Assembly (NCBI RefSeq): GCF_001428065.1
Contig: NZ_LMSE01000002.1
Coordinates: 1,208,120-1,272,119, forward strand
Length of the DNA: 64,000 nucleotides
Source of the DNA: Nostocoides sp. Soil756
GTDB lineage: Bacteria > Actinomycetota > Actinomycetes > Actinomycetales > Dermatophilaceae
Reading direction: 5' to 3'
The notes beneath the pieces were generated by a model. The model was given only the letters and a program-made list of their open reading frames with translations, had not been told where the DNA came from and made no database searches. The translations under genes and the position numbers were made by a program. Shown here one piece after another: positions 37,301-45,349 of the stretch (positions are counted from its first letter, which is position 1; the number at the start of each line of letters is the position of its first letter).

Positions 37301-38104
37301 GTCCCGGGTCTCGGGGCACGCCACCTCGAGGCGCTCGGCATCTGCGTCGAGGAGGAATGGCGCCCGCTCGAGGAGACCGTCCGCGGCAACCTGGGGACCA
37401 TCGCCTACTACGCGGGCCGCTGGACCGAGGCCGCCGAGTGGTACGGCGGCGCCCGCCGCGTGGCGCTCGAGGTCGGCAAGGACTTCGGCGCCGCCGAGAC
37501 GGCCGTCAACCTGGCCGAGCTGCTCATCAACCAGGGCCGGCTCGACGAGGCCGAGGTGCTCCTCGAGGACGCACTGCGGGTGCTGCGGGCCGCGGGGGCG
37601 CTGTCCTTCCTCGCCCAGGGCGAGATCCAGCTCGCCCGACTCCACCTCACCCGCGCCGACCACGAGAAGGCCGAAGCCCTCGCGGCGCAGGTCGCCGCGA
37701 CCCTGCTGTCCCTCGGCAAGCCCACGACGGCGCTGGAGGCGTCGCTGGTCCGGGCCGACGCGATGATCCGCGAGGGGCAGCCCGACCAGGCCCTGGAGAT
37801 CCTCGATGCCGCCGAGCGGGAGGCCCGCGCCGAGGCCGCCGCCTCCCTCCCCCGGCTCTGTCACCAGCGCGCGCGGGCCCTCCTGGCGCTCGGTCGCTTC
37901 GCCGAGGCCGACGAGCTGGCCGAGACCGGGCTCGTCGCCGCGCGCGAGCAGGACCTGCCCTACGACGAGGCGCTGCTGCTGCGGGTGGTGAGCCGGGTCC
38001 GCCGGCACCAGGGCGACGTCGAGGGGTCGGACCAGAGCTGGGCCCGGGCCGAGGCACAGCTCGCCGCGCTGGGCGCGCGCGCCTCCGTCCCGGGCGTGGG
38101 ATGA
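34322..38104 (+). CDS. Tandem class III nucleotide cyclase with AAA ATPase and TPR region
   Basis: 1260-residue cytoplasmic protein. Cyclase domain 1 (about 28-180) has both metal Asp candidates, Asp35 in VFADVSGFT and Asp85 in MLKFGGDAML. Domain 2 (about 240-400) keeps the Asn/Arg pair in MGDTTNTAARIM but reads FVRFSGTD where the first metal Asp is expected. An AAA/STAND-type NTPase follows, with Walker A GATGSGKS (458-465) and Walker B AVLVEDAHWAD (581-591). From about residue 780 to the end are TPR-like helices. GTG at 34322 has GAGGAG 6 bp upstream; the frame is open 825 bp further, but that part is antisense of the MBL gene. Similar multi-domain cyclases occur in mycobacteria. Confidence 0.87.
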   Translation: MTDLRRHLPPLVLRWDDEAPGASWREVDGTLVFADVSGFTALTERLARRGRIGAEEIVETLNRVFGPMLRLSAARGGEMLKFGGDAMLFLFRGPGHAEQACDAAVEMRRSLRDTAPLPTAVGRLRLSMSVGVHSGPVHLFLVGSPTRELLVLGPAASATAAAEQAADAGQVVVTPATAGRLSPGSSRPRADGALVLRRRVAHTVPSGAAGMPPAPAARLAGLFPRSLGEYLDPGAPEPEHRLATIAFVRFSGTDGVFHDHGPDRLATMLDATVSTVEAALAVEGVTLLATDLDTDGVKFFLGSGVPVAGEDDEGRMLRALRRIATSDLPLPVQLGANRGHVFAAELGVPERAAYSAMGDTTNTAARIMSKAPPGTVFAHPGVLEHSRSVFATAPVGPFAMKGKAVPLHLATVGEETGNRDLRHSGRLPFLGRDAELAQVTRMLTDAAAGAGGVLTVEGATGSGKSRLVREASALAAPTARLLLLHAEPYGVSSSYRVLRDPLRALLGVTRDTPERMGAAVLETLRRVAPELLPMAPLLADVVQVVVPPTVEASRIDPAYQPERVADVVVTLLERLLPGPLAVLVEDAHWADGASVALLGRVAAAAGSRPWALLVVRREGPGGFVPEGGALLTLPPLHPATVEQLVIAATREHPLRPHEVAVVARRAAGSPLFVEEVTEIIRGGGAIDTLPDSVQAAMAAQIDRLSPRLRQVLRHASVLGRSFRREIITATLAVDGTPIDPTVLEGLRAFLEPDGPARLAFRNSLVRDTAYEGLSFRVRARIHQIAGEVLERMSTDLDADSPTLALHFDRAGDHARTWRFAQRAAALARRSFANADAADLLVRALAVAPSLPDVTDRDRADLWTAVGELRELAGMFEESLEAYRRAARLVRDDLLAHAALLDRQAIVLLRTGRPTTALRVVGRARTLLGAAGDAGAATLVRLDNLTARVRIEQERPTEALRWAERAAERAREVGDRETLVRALILLDSIEISMGVPGLGARHLEALGICVEEEWRPLEETVRGNLGTIAYYAGRWTEAAEWYGGARRVALEVGKDFGAAETAVNLAELLINQGRLDEAEVLLEDALRVLRAAGALSFLAQGEIQLARLHLTRADHEKAEALAAQVAATLLSLGKPTTALEASLVRADAMIREGQPDQALEILDAAEREARAEAAASLPRLCHQRARALLALGRFAEADELAETGLVAAREQDLPYDEALLLRVVSRVRRHQGDVEGSDQSWARAEAQLAALGARASVPGVG

Positions 38105-38138
38105 CCGGGACCTGCGTGACCCGGCCGGACCCGGGGCG

Positions 38139-39515
38139 TCAGTAGCGCATCCCGGCGTCGCCGTAGACGTAGACGACGTCGTGCGAGCTGACGGTGTCGG
38201 GGTCGCCGTCGACCGGGCGCGCGCTGCGCGAGACGACGCAGGCGAACTGCGTGCCCGCCAGGTCCGGCTCCTGGTCCATCGCGGCCGTGATCGACCCCGC
38301 GGGGTAGCCGGCGAAGCGGCCGGTGTCGTCGAACGTGGGGTTCGGACACCACCCGAGCGTCACCGTGGTGCCGGGAGTGGGGTACTCGTAGTCGACCTTC
38401 AGGTCGGGAAGGGCCGTCGTCCCGGCCGTCTCCGGGAAGCGCCAGGTGAGGTCCCACAGGAACTGCGCAGTGGTCTGGCTGTCGAGCGGCTTGAGGAACT
38501 GCGCGTAGGCAGGTGCGGTGTCCAGGGAGTACGGCACCGGGACACAGGAGCTGGCGTCGGCGTTGCCGAGGCGGTACACGCTGACCTGCGGCGCGTCGGC
38601 GGACGCGGCGATCGTGCGCGTCGAGGCCCCGCAGTCGAGCACACCGTCGGCCACCTGGACGATCGAGGCGTTCGGCGTCGACAGCGGCGACTGCGGGTCG
38701 ACCTGGCCGTCACCGCCGCCCTCGAGGCTGAAGGAGCCGCTGACCGCCGTCAGGGTGAGCTCGTCGAACACGATCCCGTCGTCGGCACCGAGCCAGGACG
38801 GCGTGCTGACCGGCCAGCGGCAGTTGTCGCCCACCCCCGCGTCGGGGCCGGAGTCGGCACTGCTGGTGCAGTTCGTGACGGCCGTCGCCGTCACCCCTCC
38901 CGGGAGCGGGGCGGGTGCGATGATCGAGGAACCGCTGCGCAGCTCGAAGACGCCGGTGACGGCCCCCTTGAGCTTCGCGGTCGCCATGATCTGGGCGCCC
39001 TGCTTCAGCTCCACGTCGAGGGAGGCCGCGGACGCCACGACGTCGGGGCCGAGGGCGCTGCGCAGCGCCGCCCCGAGGGAGACCCTCAGGCTCTCGGACG
39101 GCGAGCCGACCTGGTAGCACGAGACGCCGCTCTTCTTCTCCTTCACCCCGATGGAGCCACTGGCGAAGGACGCGAGGGACTCGCTGTAGCTCTTGCCCGT
39201 GGACCCGGAGAACGAGAGGTAACGCGAGGGGGCCGCGCCCTGGGCCATCCCGCAGTCGGCGGCCTGCGCGAGCGTCTGGGCCGCGCCGGTCCGGCCCCCG
39301 GGCCCGTTGAGCGTGATCGAGGGGCTGGTGCCGGTGTCGAGGGCGACCCACCTCGTCGAGGACGAGGCGGTGCCGACCGCTGCGGCGCTCGCGGCGGGCG
39401 AGAGCGTCGTGGCGGCGTCGGGACGGGGTAGGTGGAGCACGGCCAGGGCCACGGGGAGGACCCCCACGGCGGTCGTGGCGGCCACGACCTGGACGGCTCT
39501 GCTTCTGGTGCTCAT
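38139..39515 (-). CDS. Unknown exported protein
   Basis: 458-residue protein with an N-terminal signal-like segment (MSTRSRAVQVVAATTAVGVLPVALAVLHL) and an extracytoplasmic remainder rich in Ser, Thr, Gly and Asp. Cysteines come in widely spaced pairs (DCGMAQG, VSCYQVG, TNCTSS, NCRWP, LDCGAST, SSCVPVP, GWCPNP, FACVV), suggesting disulfides. TNCTSSADSGPDAGVGDNCRWP and QTTAQFLWDLTWRFPE look like beta-sandwich surface-protein sequence. No domain was recognised. ATG at 39515 has GGAGGG upstream; the longer open frame is antisense noise. It faces the cyclase gene convergently, 34 bp apart. Confidence 0.7.
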   Translation of the reverse strand: MSTRSRAVQVVAATTAVGVLPVALAVLHLPRPDAATTLSPAASAAAVGTASSSTRWVALDTGTSPSITLNGPGGRTGAAQTLAQAADCGMAQGAAPSRYLSFSGSTGKSYSESLASFASGSIGVKEKKSGVSCYQVGSPSESLRVSLGAALRSALGPDVVASAASLDVELKQGAQIMATAKLKGAVTGVFELRSGSSIIAPAPLPGGVTATAVTNCTSSADSGPDAGVGDNCRWPVSTPSWLGADDGIVFDELTLTAVSGSFSLEGGGDGQVDPQSPLSTPNASIVQVADGVLDCGASTRTIAASADAPQVSVYRLGNADASSCVPVPYSLDTAPAYAQFLKPLDSQTTAQFLWDLTWRFPETAGTTALPDLKVDYEYPTPGTTVTLGWCPNPTFDDTGRFAGYPAGSITAAMDQEPDLAGTQFACVVSRSARPVDGDPDTVSSHDVVYVYGDAGMRY

Positions 39516-39745
39516 GGGGGTCCCTCCGCGCGGTGCACACCGGCGAGAGAGAGCCGGGCTCGCCACGGACGGCGCCCCCGACGGCCTTCCCCTGCGACGG
39601 CCTGCCAGGTAGTGGTTCCATCGGCCGTGGTGGCACGGCTCGACGGCCAGCGCCCACGACAGGTCGTGCGCGGGCCCGCTCATGCTAGGGGCGCGGTGTG
39701 ATGGGCGCCATAGCCCGAACGAGCCATGTCGAAGGTTGCGGCGCG
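39516..39745. other. 230-bp gene-free interval
   Basis: This lies between the start of the exported-protein gene and the stop of the htdX-like gene, both on the minus strand. It holds the GGAGGG ribosome-binding site of the former. No clear promoter hexamers, operators or terminator hairpins were recognised. Confidence 0.5.
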
Positions 39746-40618
39746 TCAGCGCTCCGGGGGCGCCTCGACGGCCACGAGCACCTGGGGGTTCGACGGGTCC
39801 CGGCGCGGCCGGAGGGCGGCCAGCACGACGCCGTCGTCGCGGGCCCCTCGGACCAGCTCGACGGTACTGGGCAGGAGCACGGGCGCGGTGAACCACACCC
39901 GGCTGGTCGACGGGCCGAGCGAGCCGCGGCCCAGCGCTGCCAGGGTGCGCGCGTACGTCCACATCCCGTGCGCGAGGTGCCGCGGGAACCCCACCGCGCG
40001 GGCCGCCAGCGGGTGCAGGTGGATGGGGTTGACGTCGCCCGAGACGGCGGCGTACTCGCGGCCGAGGTTCTCGGGGAGGCGCCACACCGCCACGGCGGGG
40101 CCGCCGGGCGCCTTCGGCGGGGAGTCGCCGCGCGGGGCGTCCTCGGTCCCGCGGCCGCGGGCGAGGTAGACGCTGTCGCACTCCCAGACCAGCTCGCCGG
40201 CGACCCGGGCCTCGAGCCGGACGTCGAGCGTGCGGCCGCGGCGGTGCGGCCGCAGCGCGCCGGCTGTCACGTCGAGCGTCAGCGGCTCGGCGGCGTCGAG
40301 GCGCCGATGGGTGGTCACCCTGTTCTCGAGATGCACCAGCCCCGGCAGCGCCACCGGGAAGTCGGGGCGGGTCATCAGCGCCGTCTGCACCGGGAAGGCC
40401 AGCACCCACGGGTACGGCTGGGGCAGCGCGTCCCCCACGTCGTACCCGGTCAGCCGCTGGTAGGCGGCCAGGCGGGTGCGGTCGACACGCACGTCATCGA
40501 CCCGCAGGGTGCGTTCGGGGACGGTGCTCCCCCGCCGGCCGCGCGCGGTGAGCGCAGCCCGGACCAGCAGCGGTGCGGTCGACGGCATCCCGGCCAGCGT
40601 CTCGACGACCACGCTCAC
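39746..40618 (-). CDS. htdX: MaoC-family (R)-3-hydroxyacyl dehydratase, HtdX-like
   Basis: 290-residue double-hotdog dehydratase. The hydratase-2 motif is YAAVSGDVNPIHLHPLAARAVGFPRHLAHGMW in the C-terminal half (catalytic Asp and His present). The N-terminal half is a degenerate hotdog (RTRLAAYQRLTGYDVGDALPQPYPWVLAFPVQ). Length and neighbourhood match M. tuberculosis Rv0241c (HtdX), which accompanies fabG4 and fadA2. It likely dehydrates 3-hydroxyacyl thioesters. GTG at 40618 overlaps the fabG4-like stop by 4 bp. Confidence 0.85.
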   Translation of the reverse strand: MSVVVETLAGMPSTAPLLVRAALTARGRRGSTVPERTLRVDDVRVDRTRLAAYQRLTGYDVGDALPQPYPWVLAFPVQTALMTRPDFPVALPGLVHLENRVTTHRRLDAAEPLTLDVTAGALRPHRRGRTLDVRLEARVAGELVWECDSVYLARGRGTEDAPRGDSPPKAPGGPAVAVWRLPENLGREYAAVSGDVNPIHLHPLAARAVGFPRHLAHGMWTYARTLAALGRGSLGPSTSRVWFTAPVLLPSTVELVRGARDDGVVLAALRPRRDPSNPQVLVAVEAPPER

Positions 40619-41967
40619 GCCCCCAGCAGGCTCTGCCCGCAGACCCGCACCACGGTGCCGGAGACCGCCGCCTGCGCGTCGGCCGCGAAGAACGCGATGG
40701 TCTCGGCGACGTCGACCGGCAGGCCGCCCTGGGCCAGGCTGTTGAGCCGGCGGCCGATCTCGCGGTTGGCCAGAGGGATCCGCGCCGTCATCTCGGTCTC
40801 GATGAACCCCGGGGCCACGGCGTTGACGGTGATGCCCCGCGCGGCCAGGTCCTCGTCGGCGGCGTACCCGTCCACCAGGCCGATGACGCCGGCCTTGGAC
40901 GCGGCGTAGCTGCTCTGGCCCCGGTTGCCGGCGATGCCCGCGATGGAGGACACCAGCACCACCCGGCCGCCGTCGCGCAGACCGTCGGGCGCCAGCAGGG
41001 CCTCGTTCATCCGCAGGATCGAGAGCAGGTTGACCTCGAGGACCGAGGCCCAGCGGTCGGCGTCGGTGTTGGCCAGCAGCTTGTCGCGGGTGATGCCCGC
41101 GTTGTGCACGACGACGTGGAGGCCGCCGTGCCGGGTGCGGGCGTGCTCGGCGATGCGGGCGCCGGCGTCGTGGCCCGTGACGTCGACCTGGAGGGCGGTG
41201 CCGCCGACCTCGTTGGCGACCGCGGCCAGCGAGGCGCCGGCGGCGGGGACGTCGACGCAGACCACGGTCGCGCCGTCACGGCCGAGGGTGCGGGCGATGT
41301 CGGCCCCGATACCGCGGGCGGCGCCGGTGACGACCGCGACCTTGCCGGCCAGCGGACGCTCGGGGTCGGAGGCGTCGGCGGGGACGTCGGCGGTGCCGAC
41401 GCGGAAGACCTGGCCGTCGACGTAGGCCGAGCGCCCCGAGAGGAGGAACACCACGGCGCCGAGGGCCGCGGTCTCCGCGCCCTCGGTGACCAGGACGAGG
41501 TTGGCGGTGGCGCCGGCGCGCAGCTCCTTGCCGACCGAGCGCGTGATGCCCTCGAGCGCGCGCCGGGCGGCCCGCTCGGCCACGCTCGACGCGTGCGCGG
41601 GATGGCGCCCGACGACGACGACCCGGGCGCACCGGCCGAGCCGCTTCAGGGCGGGGGCGAGGGTGGCGCGCAGCGACTCGAGGTCGGCGGGGGTGGCAGC
41701 GGCGGTGAGGTCGACGACGACCCCGCCGAGGCGGGTGCCCTCCGGCACGGTCTCGGTGAGGGTGACCCCGGCCGCGGTGAGCCCGGCGCGCAGGGCAGCG
41801 ACGGCGGGGGTGTCGCCGTGCCCGCCCACGAGCACCGGGCCGTCGGCCGGTGGGGCACCCGGGGTGTGGCGGCGCAGCGGGACCGGCTGCGGCAGACCGA
41901 GGGTCGCGGCCAGCTTCTGGCCGAGGCCACGGTTGACGAAGGCGGTGTAGGCGTCGGAGCGCGCCAT
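40615..41967 (-). CDS. fabG4: High-molecular-weight 3-oxoacyl reductase, FabG4-like
   Basis: 450-residue SDR with two Rossmann-like halves, as in mycobacterial FabG4. The N-terminal half (1-200) is a flavodoxin-like pseudo-SDR without a cofactor loop. The catalytic half has TGAARGIG (214-221), HNAGITRDKLL, and Ser341, Tyr354 and Lys358 in LVSSIAGIAGNRGQSSYAASKAG, then PGFIETEM. It is predicted to reduce 3-oxoacyl thioesters, NADH-dependent in the characterised homologue. The start is ATG at 41967, one base after the thiolase stop. It forms an operon with the thiolase and dehydratase. Confidence 0.9.
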   Translation of the reverse strand: MARSDAYTAFVNRGLGQKLAATLGLPQPVPLRRHTPGAPPADGPVLVGGHGDTPAVAALRAGLTAAGVTLTETVPEGTRLGGVVVDLTAAATPADLESLRATLAPALKRLGRCARVVVVGRHPAHASSVAERAARRALEGITRSVGKELRAGATANLVLVTEGAETAALGAVVFLLSGRSAYVDGQVFRVGTADVPADASDPERPLAGKVAVVTGAARGIGADIARTLGRDGATVVCVDVPAAGASLAAVANEVGGTALQVDVTGHDAGARIAEHARTRHGGLHVVVHNAGITRDKLLANTDADRWASVLEVNLLSILRMNEALLAPDGLRDGGRVVLVSSIAGIAGNRGQSSYAASKAGVIGLVDGYAADEDLAARGITVNAVAPGFIETEMTARIPLANREIGRRLNSLAQGGLPVDVAETIAFFAADAQAAVSGTVVRVCGQSLLGA

Positions 41968-41968
41968 C

Positions 41969-43252
41969 TCAGGCGGCCTCGAGGATGGCCACGACGCCCT
42001 GCCCGCCCGCGGCACAGACGGACACCAGCCCGCGTGCGCCCGAGCCCTTCTCGTGCAGGAGCTTGGCCAGGGTCGCGACGATGCGGCCGCCGGTGGCGGC
42101 GAACGGGTGCCCGGCCGCCAGGGACGAGCCGTTGACGTTGAGGCGCGCTCGGTCGATGGCGCCCAGGGGGGCATCGAGGCCGAGCCGGTCGCGGCAGAAC
42201 TCGGGGTCCTCCCAGGCCTTGAGGGTCGACAGCACGGTCGATGCGAACGCCTCGTGGATCTCGTAGAGGTCGAAGTCCTGCAGGCTCATCCCCTGGCGCG
42301 CGAGCATCCGCGACACGGCGTAGGCCGGGGCCATCAGCAGGCCCTCGTCACCCGAGAGGTAGTCGACCGCCGCGGTCTCGCCGTCGACGAACCACGCCAA
42401 CGGCTTCAGGCCGTGCGTCTCGGCCCATTCGGCCGAGCCCAGCAGGACCGCCGAGGCGCCGTCGCTGAGCGGGGTCGAGTTGCCGGCCGTCATGGTGGCC
42501 TCAAGCCCGGTGCCGAACGCGGTACGCAGCGACGCGAGCTTCTCGATCGTGCTGTCCGGGCGCAGGTTCTGGTCGCGGGTCAGGCCCAGGTAGGGCGTCA
42601 TCAGGTCGTCGAAGAAGCCGCGCTCGTAGGCGGCGGCCAGGTGGTGGTGGCTGGCCAGGGCCAGTTCGTCCTGCGCCTCGCGGGTGACGCCCCAGCGGGC
42701 GGCGGTGACGGCCATGTGCTCACCCATCGACATCCCGGTGCGCGGCTCGGTGGCGGCGGGGACCTGGATCCCGAGGTCGGTGGGGCGGATGGCGAGCGCG
42801 GCGCGGGCCCGCTCGGCCGGGCTCTTGGCCCGGTTGAGGCGCAGCAGCTTGCGGCGCAGCCGCTCGGGCACCACGATCGGCGCGTCGGACGCGGAGTCGA
42901 CACCGCCCGCGATACCGGAGTCGGCCTGTCCGAGAGCGATCTTGTTCGCCACGAGGATGGTGGCCTCGAGGCCGGTGCCGCACGCCTGCTGGATGTCGTA
43001 GGCCGGGGTGTCGGCGGCCAGGCTGGAGCCCAGCACAGCCTCGCGGGTGAGGTTGAAGTCGCGGCTGTGCTTGATCACGGCCCCCGCGACGACCTCGCCG
43101 ACGCGCTCACCGGCCAGCCCGTGGCGGGCAACGAGGCCCTCCAGCGCGGCCGTGAGCATGTCCTGGTTGGAGGCCTCGGCGTAGGGGCCGAACTGCCGGG
43201 CGAAGGGGATGCGGTTGCCGCCGAGGACGGCGGCGCGGCGGGTGGTGGTCAC
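41969..43252 (-). CDS. fadA2: Acetyl-CoA acetyltransferase / thiolase, FadA2-like
   Basis: 427-residue thiolase. The acyl-enzyme Cys91 is in IQQACGTGLEA. The His-containing EIHEAFAST and NVNGSSLAAGHPFAATGGRI are present, and the second catalytic Cys lies in SVCAAGGQGV. It degrades or extends acyl-CoA chains together with the FabG4- and HtdX-like proteins. The start is GTG at 43252. A divergent TetR gene and a palindromic operator lie immediately upstream, so the operon is probably ligand-controlled. Confidence 0.92.
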   Translation of the reverse strand: MTTTRRAAVLGGNRIPFARQFGPYAEASNQDMLTAALEGLVARHGLAGERVGEVVAGAVIKHSRDFNLTREAVLGSSLAADTPAYDIQQACGTGLEATILVANKIALGQADSGIAGGVDSASDAPIVVPERLRRKLLRLNRAKSPAERARAALAIRPTDLGIQVPAATEPRTGMSMGEHMAVTAARWGVTREAQDELALASHHHLAAAYERGFFDDLMTPYLGLTRDQNLRPDSTIEKLASLRTAFGTGLEATMTAGNSTPLSDGASAVLLGSAEWAETHGLKPLAWFVDGETAAVDYLSGDEGLLMAPAYAVSRMLARQGMSLQDFDLYEIHEAFASTVLSTLKAWEDPEFCRDRLGLDAPLGAIDRARLNVNGSSLAAGHPFAATGGRIVATLAKLLHEKGSGARGLVSVCAAGGQGVVAILEAA

Positions 43253-43305
43253 CGGGATGGCTCCTCGTGGTCGGGACGGCGACCTCTGGACGACGCCACC
43301 GTGCT

Positions 43306-43338
43306 GTATCCGATACCGACGGTACCAGGTACCCTCGG
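43306..43338. promoter_or_regulatory. Probable TetR operator between fadA2 and tetR
   Basis: Two adjacent palindromes lie in the 107-bp divergent spacer. GTATCCGATAC (43306-43316) is perfect around a central C. A 23-bp near-perfect inverted repeat follows at 43316-43338 (arms CCGACGGTACC and GGTACCCTCGG, one mismatch, central A). Their centres are 16 bp apart. Size and symmetry suit binding by a TetR dimer pair that controls both genes. Confidence 0.65.
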
Positions 43339-43359
43339 TGCCTGCTACCGTCCTGACCC

Positions 43360-44016
43360 GTGACCTCCACCGCCCCCGTCCCCGACGGACGCAGCGCCCG
43401 CTGGGACGAGCACCGGCTGGCCCGCCGCCGCGAGCTGGTCGAGGCCGCCGTGCGGGCGGTCCGCGAGCACGGTGCCCAGGTCGGGATGGACGAGGTGGCC
43501 GCTACCGCCGGCACCTCCAAGACGGTGCTGTACCGCCACTTCGCCGACCGCGCGGGCCTCTACGCCGCCGTCGCCGACCGGGTCGACGGCACCATCGTGC
43601 GCGGCATCACGCGCGCCGCCGGCGCCGGCGAGGAGCCCAGCGCCGCCCGGGAGCCGCGGGGCGTCATCCGCTCCGTCATCGCCGCTTACCTGCACCTGGT
43701 CGAGGACGACCCCGAGGTGTACCGCTTCATCGTCAACGCGCCGATGGTGCCGCCCGGCGAGCGGCCCGAGGGCGACGTCACCGCCGGGATGACCGGGCGC
43801 ATCGCCGAGCACGTCGCCGGCATCATCGGCGCCGGCCTGGGCTCCCGCGCGGCCGGGCCCACCGCGCAGCTGTGGGGGGTCGCGCTGGTCGGGATGGTGC
43901 GGGCCGCCGCCGACGCCTGGCTGGCCGAGGGCGGAGCCGACAGCGGGCGCACCGCCGACGACCTCGCCGACGACCTGACCACCGTGGTCTGGGACGGCCT
44001 GCGGCCCCGCCCCTGA
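43360..44016 (+). CDS. TetR family transcriptional regulator
   Basis: 218-residue one-component repressor. The N-terminal helix-turn-helix is LVEAAVRAVREHGAQVGMDEVAATAGTSKTVLYRHFADRAGLYAAV. The C-terminal ligand-binding helices carry no recognisable specificity motif. GTG at 43360 begins 22 bp after the palindromic operator, consistent with autoregulation and control of the divergent fadA2-fabG4-htdX operon. An acyl-CoA or fatty-acid ligand would fit the context, but this is inference. Confidence 0.9.
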   Translation: MTSTAPVPDGRSARWDEHRLARRRELVEAAVRAVREHGAQVGMDEVAATAGTSKTVLYRHFADRAGLYAAVADRVDGTIVRGITRAAGAGEEPSAAREPRGVIRSVIAAYLHLVEDDPEVYRFIVNAPMVPPGERPEGDVTAGMTGRIAEHVAGIIGAGLGSRAAGPTAQLWGVALVGMVRAAADAWLAEGGADSGRTADDLADDLTTVVWDGLRPRP

Positions 44017-44026
44017 GGCTCCCGCC

Positions 44027-44058
44027 GAGCGCCCGCCCGGTCAGCCGGCCGGGCGCTC
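44027..44058. terminator. Hairpin between convergent tetR and tmsB
   Basis: A stem of 14 bp with one mismatch (left arm GAGCGCCCGCCCGG) and a 4-nt TCAG loop lies between the two convergent stop codons at 44016 and 44072. It probably terminates both transcripts. No T-tract. Confidence 0.6.
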
Positions 44059-44071
44059 CACCGTCAGCGGG

Positions 44072-45331
44072 TCAGGCGCTCCACCACGGCCGCAGCGGCA
44101 GCCCGGTGCCCCCGCGCGCGTCGGGCTTTACCGCCAGGACCTGGTGCAGCTGCACCTCGTTCCGCTCGAACCCGAGCCGCGAGCCGGCCATGTAGAGACC
44201 CCACACCCGGGCGGTGCCCTCGCCGACCTCGGCCACGCAGTCGTCCCAGTGGTCGACCAGGTTGCGGCACCAGCCGGCCAGGGTGAGGGCGTAGTGCTCG
44301 CGCAGGTTCTCCTCGTGCAGGACTTCGAGCCCCACGTCCTGGGCCTCGGTGATGATCCGCCCGGAGCCGGTGAGCTCGCCGTCCGGGAAGACGTAGCGGT
44401 CGATGAAGGCCCCGGTGGAGGTCGGGCGGTTGTGGGGGCGGGTGATGCAGTGGTTGAGCAGCCGGCCGCCGGTGCGCAGCCGCGCCTGGATGAAGCGGAA
44501 GTAGGCCGGGTAGTTGCGCACCCCGATGTGCTCGGTGAGCCCGATCGAGGACACCGCGTCGAAGCCGGTCTCGGTGACGGCGCGGTAGTCGCTGTGGCGG
44601 ATCTCGGCCAGGTCGGCCAGGCCCTCGTCGGCCACGGCCTTCTGCGCCCACTGGGCCTGCTCGCGCGAGAGCGTCACGCCCAGCACGCTGACGCCGCGGT
44701 GGGCGGCGTAGCGCACCATCCCGCCCCAGCCGCAGCCGATGTCGAGGAGCCGGTCGCCGGCCTGCAGCCCCAGCTTGTCGAACACCAGGCGGTACTTGTT
44801 CTCCTGGGCCTCCTCGAGGGTGCTGTCGGGCGAGGGGTAGCACGCGCAGGTGTAGGTCATCGACGGGCCGAGGACCATCTCGTAGAACCGGTTCGAGACG
44901 TCGTAGTGGTGGTGGATGGCCTCGGCGTCGCGGGTCATCGAGTGGCGCAGGCCCTCGGCGACGCGGCGCCAGCGCGGGAGGCTCTCCTGCGGCGGCGGGG
45001 GCGGCGGGGTGAGCGCCTTGAGGCCGAGGGTGCGCGACAGCTCGAGGACCTGGTCCTTGCCGGGGCGGCGGAAGCGCACCTCGGCCAGGTCGCGCAGGAC
45101 GTCGTAGGGGTCGCCCGGGTGGACGCCGTGCACCGACAGGTCGCCGGCCACGTAGGCCCGCGCCAGCCCGAGGTCGCCGGGGGCGGTCGCGAGGTAGGAG
45201 ATGCCGCGCGGGGTGTTGATGCTGAGCCGGCGGGGGGCCTCGTCGGGCCCGGTGGCCGACCCGTCGAACGCCTCGACGCGCAAGGGCAGCGGTCCGTCGA
45301 CGACGGACTCGACGATGTGGGCGATGCTCAC
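44072..45331 (-). CDS. tmsB: SAM-dependent fatty-acid methyltransferase (CFA-synthase family), TmsB/BfaB-like
   Basis: 419-residue enzyme of the cyclopropane-fatty-acid synthase family. HHHYDVSNRFYEMVLGPSMTYTCACY (from residue 140) and the SAM-binding LLDIGCGWGG (to residue 204) are typical; TEHIGVRNYPAYF supplies the bicarbonate-site Glu. Downstream elements include NHCITRPHNRP and FPDGELTGSG. Directly upstream is an FAD oxidoreductase gene. In mycobacteria and other actinobacteria this pair (BfaB/BfaA, also called TmsB/TmsA) adds a methyl to the C10 double bond of phospholipid oleoyl chains, then reduces the methylene to give 10-methylstearate. The start is ATG at 45331. Confidence 0.88.
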   Translation of the reverse strand: MSIAHIVESVVDGPLPLRVEAFDGSATGPDEAPRRLSINTPRGISYLATAPGDLGLARAYVAGDLSVHGVHPGDPYDVLRDLAEVRFRRPGKDQVLELSRTLGLKALTPPPPPPQESLPRWRRVAEGLRHSMTRDAEAIHHHYDVSNRFYEMVLGPSMTYTCACYPSPDSTLEEAQENKYRLVFDKLGLQAGDRLLDIGCGWGGMVRYAAHRGVSVLGVTLSREQAQWAQKAVADEGLADLAEIRHSDYRAVTETGFDAVSSIGLTEHIGVRNYPAYFRFIQARLRTGGRLLNHCITRPHNRPTSTGAFIDRYVFPDGELTGSGRIITEAQDVGLEVLHEENLREHYALTLAGWCRNLVDHWDDCVAEVGEGTARVWGLYMAGSRLGFERNEVQLHQVLAVKPDARGGTGLPLRPWWSA

Positions 45332-45349
45332 GGGGTGTTCCTCCTGGAA

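Noticed and set aside
38139-40409. 756-codon version of the exported protein
   Set aside because: The first 298 codons are antisense of the htdX-like gene; a signal peptide and GGAGGG support the start at 39515.
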